Source of the DNA: Xenorhabdus budapestensis
GTDB lineage: Bacteria > Pseudomonadota > Gammaproteobacteria > Enterobacterales > Enterobacteriaceae
Length of the DNA stretch: 64,000 bases
Reading direction: 5' to 3'
NCBI RefSeq assembly: GCF_002632465.1
Contig: NZ_NIBS01000012.1
Span: 54,985 to 118,984 of the forward strand
Under the pieces are notes generated by a model, which made no database searches, had not been told where the DNA came from, and saw only the letters and a list, made by a program, of their open reading frames with translations. Positions within the stretch are counted from its first letter, which is position 1, and the number at the start of each line of letters is the position of its first letter. This document shows, piece by piece, positions 48,566 to 56,616 of the stretch. A program made the position numbers and the translations under genes.

Positions 48566-49756
48566 ATGTTAGATAGCCAAATTATCGCAACTATAAAGTC
48601 CACTATTCCCTTGATCGTTTCCACGGGACCAAAGTTGACTGCTCACTTTTATGAACGCATGTTCAGACATAATCCTGAATTAAAAGATATTTTTAACATG
48701 AGCCATCAAACCAACGGCGATCAGCGTGAAGCTCTTTTTAATGCCCTTTGTGCTTATGCCTCTAATATTGATAACTTATCTGCTCTTCTACCTGCTGTAG
48801 AAAAGATCGCTCATAAACATACGAGCCTAAATATCCAACCGGAACACTATAAAATTGTCGGTACACATCTGCTGGCAACAATTGATGAACTATTTCATCC
48901 GGCTGATGAAGTTCTCGACGCCTGGAAAAAAGCCTACAATGTATTGGCCGATGTTTTTATCAATCGGGAAGAGGCAATTTATCAGGGTAGCGAATCTTCG
49001 GCAGGAGGCTGGCGTGGTTTACGTCAATTTCGTGTCAGTCGTAAACAACCGCAAAGTGATGTCATTACCAGCTTTGAGTTTGTACCCGTTGATGATGACA
49101 AAGTCGCGGATTACAAACCGGGACAATATTTGAGTATCTATCTGGAAGATCCAACCTTTAAAAACCGCGAAATTCGTCAATATTCATTGACTGCTACTCC
49201 AAATGGCAGCAATTATCAAATTGCCATTAAACGAGAACCTTATGGCAAAATTTCCAATCATATGCACGATAAAGTACAGGAAGGGGATATCATATCGCTA
49301 TCTGCACCAAAAGGTGATTTTTTCCTTGACGTCCAGCCTGATACCCCTGTTACGCTCATTTCAGCGGGTGTCGGATTAACTCCGATGATGAGTATGCTGC
49401 AATATCTGCACGGTCAGCAGCACCAAAGTGTGGTCAATTGGTTTCACGCGACAGAACATGGTAGCTATCATGCCTTTGCAGATAAGGTAAAAGAAATTGC
49501 CCAATCCATGCCGAATCTGAATTCTCAGGTTTGGTATCGTGAACCCAGAGATAAAGATCAGCATAGCATACATTATCAACATGCCGGGTTGATGGACCTG
49601 TCTCTTGTAAAAGATGCAATAAGTGCTGAAGGGATGCAATTCTATTTCTGTGGGCCGTTGGCTTTCATGCAATATACTGCAAAGCAGCTAATAACAATGG
49701 GCATTAACGAGCAACATATCCATTATGAATGTTTTGGTCCACATAAAGTGATCTAA
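48566..49756 (+). CDS. hmp: Flavohemoglobin, nitric oxide dioxygenase
   Basis: The 396-residue protein (E. coli 396) has an N-terminal globin domain ([20 protein letters not shown], then [11 protein letters not shown]), an FAD domain ([11 protein letters not shown]) and an NAD-binding domain ([15 protein letters not shown], then [10 protein letters not shown]). It oxidises NO to nitrate. ATG 48566 is chosen over 48542 by match to E. coli (MLDAQTIATVK). It should be induced under NO stress through the NsrR-type site upstream, which would suit an insect-associated life. Confidence 0.96.
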   Translation: MLDSQIIATIKSTIPLIVSTGPKLTAHFYERMFRHNPELKDIFNMSHQTNGDQREALFNALCAYASNIDNLSALLPAVEKIAHKHTSLNIQPEHYKIVGTHLLATIDELFHPADEVLDAWKKAYNVLADVFINREEAIYQGSESSAGGWRGLRQFRVSRKQPQSDVITSFEFVPVDDDKVADYKPGQYLSIYLEDPTFKNREIRQYSLTATPNGSNYQIAIKREPYGKISNHMHDKVQEGDIISLSAPKGDFFLDVQPDTPVTLISAGVGLTPMMSMLQYLHGQQHQSVVNWFHATEHGSYHAFADKVKEIAQSMPNLNSQVWYREPRDKDQHSIHYQHAGLMDLSLVKDAISAEGMQFYFCGPLAFMQYTAKQLITMGINEQHIHYECFGPHKVI

Positions 49757-49810
49757 CACGAATTTATGCACAGTTTTTTGTAAATTCAGTGAAAGTGTAA
49801 ATTCGGTGAT

Positions 49811-49904
49811 AAGTGATAACGGTTAAGACAGCTCGGTATGCCAACATTCCACCTCTCAATAAGAGGTGGACTAAATACCCATGTTACTGCCGTTATCACT
49901 TTTT
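49811..49904 (+). other. Nested inverted repeat, likely terminator region of hmp
   Basis: The outer arms AAGTGATAACGG (49811-49822) and CCGTTATCACTT (49890-49901) pair perfectly over 12 bp; an inner hairpin CCACCTCT/AGAGGTGG (49849-49869) lies within. TTTTT ends the 3' arm. It lies between convergent hmp and glnB. Confidence 0.65.
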
Positions 49905-49968
49905 CAGGCAATTAAACTTTTCAATCTATTCTCTTTTCTTTTCTCTTTTCAAAGGATACGGAATACGG

Positions 49969-50319
<351 letters not shown>

Positions 50320-50322
50320 TTA

Positions 50323-51945
50323 TTACCAGTTTTTACGTCCGAAACCAGACGTAATCGGATAGCGCCTGTCTTTACCAAAATCACGCTGTGTAATACGTGG
50401 GCCAATCGGTGCCTGACGACGTTTATATTCATTGATGTCCACCAGCCGGATCACCTTACGAATAATCGCTTCATCAAAACCTTCAGCCACTAAGTCAGCC
50501 ACAGATTTATCTTTTTCAACATATCCCTCAAGGATGGCATCCAGCATGTCATACGGTGGCAAGCTGTCCTGATCGAGCTGATCAGGAGCCAGTTCCGCGG
50601 ATGGTGGACGATCAATTACACGCTGAGGAATAGCAGGAGAGACTGTATTACGGTATTTCGCTAATGCAAATACCATAGTTTTTGGGACATCTTTCAAAGC
50701 ATTAAAGCCACCGGCCATATCACCGTACAAAGTCGAGTAACCCACCGCCGATTCACTTTTGTTGCTGGTCGTCAACACCAGACGACGGCATTTGTTTGAC
50801 ATTGCCATTAAGATGACTGCCCGGCTACGTGCCTGTAAATTCTCTTCAGTCGTATCTTTCTCTGTACCCGCAAATATAGGCTCCAATTGAACCATAAACG
50901 CATCAAATATAGGCTCGATAGACACTATGTCAAATTCAACACCGAGTAGTTCTGCTTGTTCTCTGGCATCATGAATGCTCATTTCAGAGGTATAGCGGAA
51001 TGGCATCATCACAGCCTGTACATGCTCTTTACCCAAAGCATCAACAGCAATCGCCAGTGTCAGACCTGAATCAATACCACCGGATAAACCGAGTAATGCC
51101 CCCTTAAAACCATTTTTCTGCACATAATCGCGTACAGAGAGCACCAATGCCTTGTAGATTTGTGCAAGTGGCGGCAATTGAGGAGCCGGATTTGCCATCG
51201 GCTCAATTGTCATGTCATTGAAACGACACTGTTCAACTTGTTCTGCAAAGGCTGCCATGCGATGAGTAATTTCACCTTTTACATCAAAAACTTTTGAGCA
51301 GCCATCAAAGATCAGTTGATCTTGTCCGCCAATCTGATTCAGGTAAATTATTGGCAAATGAATGCGCTGACAGTGTGATTTAATCAATGCGCTACGGATA
51401 TTCGGTTTTTCACGATTAAAAGGAGATGCATTAATAGACAGAATGATATCAGATCCTGCTTCTTTCAAGGCATCAATCGGCGCATCGAACCACAGATCTT
51501 CACAAATCAACAAACCAAGATTATAGCCTTTAAATGGTACAACACAGATTTGTTCGCCTGCTTTGAAATAACGTTCTTCATCAAAAACACCATAGTTAGG
51601 TAATTGTTGTTTGAAATAACGGGCAACGGTTTCACCTTTCCAGAACAGAGAAAGTGCATTATATATTTTTCCGTCCTGTTGCCACGGATGGCCAACTAAA
51701 ATACCAACCTGAGAGCTTGCCTCCTGCAAACGTACTAATTGTTCACGACAGCGCTGATGAAAATCAGAACGGAACAGTAGATCTTCAGGAAAATATCCCG
51801 ACAATGCTAACTCAGAAAACACGACAAGATCAGCGCCCTTTTCTTGCTGCTCTTGCACTGTCTGCAACATACGATCGCTGTTGCCTTCGATATCCCCTAC
51901 TAACCAGTTTAATTGAGCAAGGGAGATATTAAGAGTACGACTCAT
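50323..51945 (-). CDS. nadE: Glutamine-dependent NAD+ synthetase
   Basis: The 540-residue two-domain enzyme has an N-terminal nitrilase-type glutaminase (VFSELALSGY with Glu, DEERYFKAG with Lys, LLICEDLWFD with Cys) and a C-terminal synthetase with the P-loop LSGGIDSGL. It makes NAD+ from deamido-NAD+. ATG 51945 (MSRTLNISLAQLNW) is preferred to 51975. E. coli K-12 has a shorter, ammonia-dependent NadE elsewhere, so this is a different type in a different place. Confidence 0.95.
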   Translation of the reverse strand: MSRTLNISLAQLNWLVGDIEGNSDRMLQTVQEQQEKGADLVVFSELALSGYFPEDLLFRSDFHQRCREQLVRLQEASSQVGILVGHPWQQDGKIYNALSLFWKGETVARYFKQQLPNYGVFDEERYFKAGEQICVVPFKGYNLGLLICEDLWFDAPIDALKEAGSDIILSINASPFNREKPNIRSALIKSHCQRIHLPIIYLNQIGGQDQLIFDGCSKVFDVKGEITHRMAAFAEQVEQCRFNDMTIEPMANPAPQLPPLAQIYKALVLSVRDYVQKNGFKGALLGLSGGIDSGLTLAIAVDALGKEHVQAVMMPFRYTSEMSIHDAREQAELLGVEFDIVSIEPIFDAFMVQLEPIFAGTEKDTTEENLQARSRAVILMAMSNKCRRLVLTTSNKSESAVGYSTLYGDMAGGFNALKDVPKTMVFALAKYRNTVSPAIPQRVIDRPPSAELAPDQLDQDSLPPYDMLDAILEGYVEKDKSVADLVAEGFDEAIIRKVIRLVDINEYKRRQAPIGPRITQRDFGKDRRYPITSGFGRKNW

Positions 51946-52054
51946 AGAATGTGGCTCTCCTGGGCCATTATTCACTTCTCTGTCTGATGAAGACAGTTAA
52001 TCTCTTACGGTCTTAAATACCGTTTCAACTTTATGGATTTAAATAACAGAAAGG

Positions 52055-53392
52055 TTATTCTTTAAAATCGTTGGCATCCAACTCGTGACGAGCCAACAAT
52101 TTATAAAACTCTGTCCGGTTACGTCCTGCCATACGAGCGGCATGGGTAACATTCCCTTTTGTCATTTGCAATAATTTGCGTAAGTAATTCAGTTCAAACT
52201 GATTACGTGCTTCCACAAATGTCGGCAATGCCGTATTTTCGCCTTCTAATGCCTGCATAACCAAAGCATCACTAATCACCGGGGCTGTCGTCAATGCCAC
52301 ACATTGCTCGATAACATTGACCAATTGGCGGACATTACCCGGCCAACTTGCGGCCATCAGACATTTCATAGCATTAGTGGAAAAGCTGCGTACAAAAGGT
52401 TTATGGCGTTTGGCCGATTCACGCAACAAATGATTTGCCAATAAAGGAATGTCTTCCGCCCGTTTATTCAAAGCCGGGATTTTCAGGTTAACTACGTTTA
52501 ATCGATAATAGAGGTCTTCCCTGAATTCATTACGTTGCATCGCTTTTGGCAAATCACGGTGAGTTGCGGAAATGATCCTGACATCAATATCTAAATCGCG
52601 GTTACTTCCCAGAGGACGGACTTTACGCTCCTGCAAAACCCTTAATAATTTGACTTGTAGTGCTAATGGCATATCACCGATTTCATCAAGGAACAAAGTT
52701 CCCCCTTGTGCGGCCAGAAATAGTCCTTCCCGGCTACTGACTGCTCCAGTGAATGCCCCCTTAGCATGACCAAATAACTCAGACTCCAACAGTTGTTCAG
52801 GTAAAGCCCCGCAGTTAATTGCAATAAAAGGTTTCTTCGCACGCGGGCTTGCACGATGGATAGCCTGAGCCAGAACTTCCTTACCTGTTCCGCTTTGCCC
52901 ATTAATCAGGACACTAACGTCAGATTGAGCCACCATTTTCGCCTGTTCCAGCAGACGCAACATCAGCGGGCTGCGTGTGACAATTTGTTCGCTCCACTTT
53001 CCATCTATAGCTGGTGTTGATAATTCCAAAGCATCGTCAATGGCTTTATAAAGTGCATCACGGTCAACCGGTTTAGTCAGAAAACTAAATACCCCTTGCT
53101 GTGTTGCAGCAACGGCATCCGGGATAGAACCATGTGCAGTGAGAATAATCACTGGCATGCCGGGATGCTGTTTTTGGATTTCCGCAAACAATGCCATGCC
53201 ATCCATTTCATCCATGCGTAAGTCGCTGATGACCAAATCCACTTTTTCTTTCAGCAACATGCGTAATGCTTCATGCCCGCTTTCCACTGTTGTGACGCGA
53301 AATCCTTCACTAGTCAGACGCATTCCCAATAATTTTAATAGGCTTGGATCATCATCAACTAAAAGAAGATGAGCAGGATTGCGTACGGTCAT
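52055..53392 (-). CDS. glrR: Sigma-54 response regulator GlrR
   Basis: The 445-residue regulator has a receiver domain with the phosphate-accepting Asp in LVISDLRMDEMDG, an AAA+ domain with GQSGTGKEVLAQ, ELFGHAKGAFTGAVSS (the GAFTGA loop that contacts sigma-54) and a C-terminal Fis-type HTH (THAARMAGRNRTEFYKLL). It activates glmY in enterobacteria, and three GlrR boxes plus a sigma-54 promoter lie upstream of glmY here. The start overlaps glrG by 4 bp. Confidence 0.97.
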   Translation of the reverse strand: MTVRNPAHLLLVDDDPSLLKLLGMRLTSEGFRVTTVESGHEALRMLLKEKVDLVISDLRMDEMDGMALFAEIQKQHPGMPVIILTAHGSIPDAVAATQQGVFSFLTKPVDRDALYKAIDDALELSTPAIDGKWSEQIVTRSPLMLRLLEQAKMVAQSDVSVLINGQSGTGKEVLAQAIHRASPRAKKPFIAINCGALPEQLLESELFGHAKGAFTGAVSSREGLFLAAQGGTLFLDEIGDMPLALQVKLLRVLQERKVRPLGSNRDLDIDVRIISATHRDLPKAMQRNEFREDLYYRLNVVNLKIPALNKRAEDIPLLANHLLRESAKRHKPFVRSFSTNAMKCLMAASWPGNVRQLVNVIEQCVALTTAPVISDALVMQALEGENTALPTFVEARNQFELNYLRKLLQMTKGNVTHAARMAGRNRTEFYKLLARHELDANDFKE

Positions 53393-54330
53393 TGTGATTC
53401 AGCTCCTTTTTCTTCTGAGGGATTAGCTTCTGTTTTCGTTTCCGGGGTCAGCTCTGATCCTGTTTCCGATTTAGTTTCCGGCTTAATCTCCGGCTTAGTG
53501 TCAATCACCTTGTTGCCTGTATCAACTGCATGTTCTATTTCACCTTGCCCGGTTTCCCCTGAAACCGAAGAGCTGTTCTGGACTTGCTTGCGGGAAGAAA
53601 GCTGACGCTCGATATCTGTTAGATTTTCTAATTTGCGGGATATTGAACGCAGTTCATACTCCAAACGGGCCCCTGTCTCTTTCAATCGATCAATTTTGGC
53701 ATCACTGTCAAATTGCAATCGCTGATATTTTGACTTTTGTTCTGCCAGATTGATTTTTAAATATTGCTGTTCACTCCATAACTGCAACAATGACAGTAGC
53801 GAGGACGGAAATTGCAGGCTATATCGATTCAAACTTTCCATAATCTTACGCCGTTCAGTTAATGACGGTGCAGCTTGGTCAATAAGGATACTCTGCTTGA
53901 AAACTTGTGACCAATTTGTCGGCGTAAACTGTTTTGCCATATCGCGAGCTTTTACTGGAGGCAGTTTATTCGTACAGTCCATCAATTTTAACCAATAAAG
54001 GCCATTTTCCATTGCGGCTGGTTTTGCAATATCCCACATCACATCGCACCCCTTGATGCGATAATCTGTGACACGTTGCTCTGGTATAATAGATTCGGCA
54101 ATCGTTACTAAATCATCAGAACCGGAATTTGAGACACACCCTGTCAGTAAATAGGGAACAAACAGTAAAATCATGGTACGAAAACGCAGGAGTGAAGCCC
54201 ATTTAAGCAAACGCTCTATAACAGCCATTCTTGTCATTGTTTGGATCTCAATAACTTGCTGCTCCGTTTCTATCATCTCCGTCTTCATCATAAAGTGGTG
54301 AGTAAACCTGTTGTGCATATATTTAGTCAT
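53389..54330 (-). CDS. qseG: GlrG/QseG outer-membrane lipoprotein
   Basis: The protein between kinase and regulator has a lipobox (YLLTGC) and a mature domain that matches E. coli QseG: WLKLMDCTNKLPP, then RKLENLTDIERQLSSRK in a coiled coil. The tail is a low-complexity run of PET/KTE units. The start is uncertain: ATG 54330 overlaps the glrK stop by 8 bp, but a conventional signal peptide begins only at ATG 54228 (MAVIERLLKW). QseG interacts with the kinase in E. coli. Confidence 0.85.
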   Translation of the reverse strand: MTKYMHNRFTHHFMMKTEMIETEQQVIEIQTMTRMAVIERLLKWASLLRFRTMILLFVPYLLTGCVSNSGSDDLVTIAESIIPEQRVTDYRIKGCDVMWDIAKPAAMENGLYWLKLMDCTNKLPPVKARDMAKQFTPTNWSQVFKQSILIDQAAPSLTERRKIMESLNRYSLQFPSSLLSLLQLWSEQQYLKINLAEQKSKYQRLQFDSDAKIDRLKETGARLEYELRSISRKLENLTDIERQLSSRKQVQNSSSVSGETGQGEIEHAVDTGNKVIDTKPEIKPETKSETGSELTPETKTEANPSEEKGAESQ

Positions 54331-55762
54331 TCTCTGCGGTTAATGGCAGTTCAATCCGAAAGCATACATCAGCAAAATCAGATTCTATCAGATGAAGTCC
54401 CCCCCCCATCCGTTTAATACAGTCCTGCGCAATACTCAAACCAAGGCCACTTCCCTTGACCGCACCTTTGCGTTGAAGCTTTCCTTGGTAAAATGGTTCA
54501 AAAATCATGCTTTTTTCTAAATCAGGGATAGGCGTTCCTGTATTGGCAATGTCAATCTGAATATTTTCATCTAATTGCCGACTGGAAATCCAAATGTTAC
54601 CGGATTCAGCGCCATAGTGCACTGCATTGGAATAGAGATTATCAATGACTCGCATCAATAGTTTAGGTTCAGCCCAACAATTATCAGCATCTAATTGGAT
54701 TGTTGTATAAATATTTTTTGTTCGTGCAGGCAACTGATGTGACAGAACAACGCTATCAACGAGCTCTTTTAAAGACACCACTTGATTTTCGGCGGGGTTA
54801 TCCACGATTTTACGATTATATTCGAGCAATTGTTCAATAAGCTGTTGCAAGTGTTTACTACTACTATCCAGAATACTAACCACTTCTTTTTGGTCTGTTG
54901 TCAATGGCCCGGCAATTTCATCCGCCAACAATTCCGTACCTTCACGCATACTGGCGAGTGGTGTTTTCAATTCATGGGAGATATGACGCAAGAATTCATG
55001 CCGTTGAGATTCAAGCCAGGATAGACGCTCACTCAACCAAATAATCCGCAACGCCAGTGAACGTAACTCTCTGGGTCCTTTAAAGGATTCAATCTTGCTT
55101 TCCAGTGTTTGTCCTGCACCTAATCGATTAATCATTCGTTCAATGCCTTTTACCGGCCCAATGATCATCCGAGTAAAAAGTGCGATTAAAAAAGCACTCA
55201 GCAGGAACAGAATTAAACTTTGCCAACCAAAAAACTGCCCCTTATCAGCAATGTCTTTCTGCAATTGCTCACCACGGGTGAAAATGATATTACGTGTTTC
55301 CTGTACTAACTGATTATTGGCGTTTGAGAACTGCTCAAGTAGCTTAGCTACCACAGGCTCTGGTACACCATTATCACAAGTGATATTAGTAAGACCCGAC
55401 AGTAGTTGATTAAATTTATCCTTATATTCTCTATTAGCCAGCATCGCCATCTGATTATTCAACATACTGGTATATTGTTGATACTGGCGTTGATAGAGTT
55501 TTTCCAACCTGATATCTCCCAATACACAATACTGACGGTAGCTGCGTTCCATCTCAAGAGCGACACCTATCATTGCTTCACTGCGCCGGGCATCAGATAT
55601 CGTTGCGCGGTTAATTTCTGCCGCTTGCGTACTGAGCTGATCAAGGCTTTGGTATGCCTGATATGCCAGTACCAACAACGGCAATAGCACCAGCCAGAAA
55701 GCCATTACAACCAATTGACGCAATGAGCGGGGAAATAAACGCCATTTTTTCAGAGAAATCAT
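54323..55762 (-). CDS. glrK: Sensor histidine kinase GlrK (QseE)
   Basis: The 479-residue inner-membrane kinase has two membrane spans (LVVMAFWLVLLPLLVLAYQA near the N-terminus and LILFLLSAFLIALFTRMIIG) around a periplasmic helical domain, a HAMP segment, the H box FLRHISHELKTPLASMREG, N box RVIDNLYSNAV and G boxes up to GSGLGLSIAQD. ATG 55762 (MISLKKWRLFPRSLRQLV) is chosen by match to E. coli. A run of nine G residues (coding strand, 54399-54407) encodes Met-Gly-Gly-Gly near the C-terminus. Confidence 0.95.
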   Translation of the reverse strand: MISLKKWRLFPRSLRQLVVMAFWLVLLPLLVLAYQAYQSLDQLSTQAAEINRATISDARRSEAMIGVALEMERSYRQYCVLGDIRLEKLYQRQYQQYTSMLNNQMAMLANREYKDKFNQLLSGLTNITCDNGVPEPVVAKLLEQFSNANNQLVQETRNIIFTRGEQLQKDIADKGQFFGWQSLILFLLSAFLIALFTRMIIGPVKGIERMINRLGAGQTLESKIESFKGPRELRSLALRIIWLSERLSWLESQRHEFLRHISHELKTPLASMREGTELLADEIAGPLTTDQKEVVSILDSSSKHLQQLIEQLLEYNRKIVDNPAENQVVSLKELVDSVVLSHQLPARTKNIYTTIQLDADNCWAEPKLLMRVIDNLYSNAVHYGAESGNIWISSRQLDENIQIDIANTGTPIPDLEKSMIFEPFYQGKLQRKGAVKGSGLGLSIAQDCIKRMGGGLHLIESDFADVCFRIELPLTAEND

Positions 55763-55877
55763 CTTATAACCTGTAATTACATTGATGCTAACCGACATAA
55801 ATAGCTATAAAGGGTGGTATGTCAAGATGATACTGGTGCATAAGGCGCGGAGGGAAGACATTGTCTACAACAATGAC

Positions 55878-55908
55878 GGCGGGGTAGTATTTTTTCTACT
55901 ACCCCGCC
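55878..55908. other. Perfect GC-rich hairpin downstream of glmY
   Basis: GGCGGGGTAGTA and TACTACCCCGCC pair perfectly around TTTTTTC. A smaller hairpin (CATTGT/ACAATG) lies beside it. No T run follows on the minus strand, so it may or may not end the glmY transcript. Confidence 0.5.
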
Positions 55909-55974
55909 AGTGAGGATCCTATAATGCTGTCAATACTATTTTTTTCGTTATCAAACATAGTTATTGATAAACAT

Positions 55975-56138
55975 ATAGGTGGTGCCTCACTCCACGTGTC
56001 GCCCGTTGCTTGATAAGGCCAGAAAGCGAATATCATTAATTGGACGGTAGGCACCTTACTTTGGCGTCATTCCTGGCTTATGTGGCATATTTCCACCCTA
56101 CTTTGTGGACCGACATAAAAAATTGAATGAGCAACTAC
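55975..56138 (-). ncRNA. glmY: Small regulatory RNA GlmY
   Basis: The minus strand shares ordered blocks with the GlmY/GlmZ family as I recall E. coli GlmZ: TTGCTCATTC at the 5' end, TTATGT, GGAATGACGC, GGTGCCTACCGTCCA, TTCGCTT and GAGTGAGGCACC (E. coli GlmZ has TGAGTGAAGCACC). The site between glrK and purL is the E. coli glmY locus. GlmY binds RapZ and so spares GlmZ, which activates glmS for amino-sugar synthesis. The 5' end is set by the sigma-54 promoter just upstream; the 3' end is not fixed. Confidence 0.85.
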
Positions 56139-56147
56139 ACGTTGTTA

Positions 56148-56164
56148 AGCACATTGCGTGCCAA
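56148..56164 (-). promoter_or_regulatory. Sigma-54 promoter of glmY
   Basis: The minus strand reads TTGGCACGCAATGTGCT, matching TTGGCACG-N4-TTGCT at all but one base, with the essential GG and GC 10 nt apart. GC lies 11-12 nt before the predicted 5' end of GlmY. Confidence 0.85.
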
Positions 56165-56270
56165 CTTTCAAAAATATCATATAATACATTGATTTTAATA
56201 AACAAAAACAAAAAACCCTTTAATGTTTACATTTTTTTATGCATGTTCTTTTATTCACGTCATATACTTT

Positions 56271-56288
56271 TGTCGCCAATTGATGACA
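56271..56288. promoter_or_regulatory. GlrR box 1 (promoter-proximal)
   Basis: TGTCGCCAATTGATGACA fits TGTC-N10-GACA exactly. It is about 115 bp upstream of the sigma-54 promoter. Confidence 0.8.
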
Positions 56289-56333
56289 CCAAACCACATG
56301 AATATATTTATTGAATTAAATCAATTAATTAAA

Positions 56334-56351
56334 TGTCTCCTTTTTGAGACA
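56334..56351. promoter_or_regulatory. GlrR box 2
   Basis: TGTCTCCTTTTTGAGACA fits TGTC-N10-GACA exactly. Confidence 0.8.
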
Positions 56352-56365
56352 TCATAACATACCAT

Positions 56366-56383
56366 TGTCGTAATTTAGAGACA
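56366..56383. promoter_or_regulatory. GlrR box 3 (distal)
   Basis: TGTCGTAATTTAGAGACA fits TGTC-N10-GACA exactly. Its centre is 32 bp from box 2, three helical turns. Confidence 0.8.
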
Positions 56384-56560
56384 CTCTTTTAAAACAATTA
56401 ATTTCATTAACTCACAAGTTCATAATTATTAACCAAAAATAAACATTTAAAAACATTTCCTTTATCATGAGAATCTACCAGAAAAATAAAATACCACAGT
56501 AAATTCATAAGATATAAAAACCATATGTAGAGAAAAATATTATCTGTGATAAGGAAACGA

Positions 56561-56594
56561 AAAAATAAAGGCTCTGACAAATATGCCGAGCCTT
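56561..56594 (-). terminator. Intrinsic terminator after purL
   Basis: On the minus strand AAGGCTC pairs with GAGCCTT across a 13-nt loop and is followed by TATTTTTT. Confidence 0.75.
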
Positions 56595-56616
56595 ATAGAG
56601 AAATAGGTACTTTATA

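Noticed and set aside
56105..56314. 69-codon plus-strand ORF over the glmY 5' end and promoter
   Set aside because: It lies antisense to glmY and across its promoter and a GlrR box, and has no ribosome-binding site.
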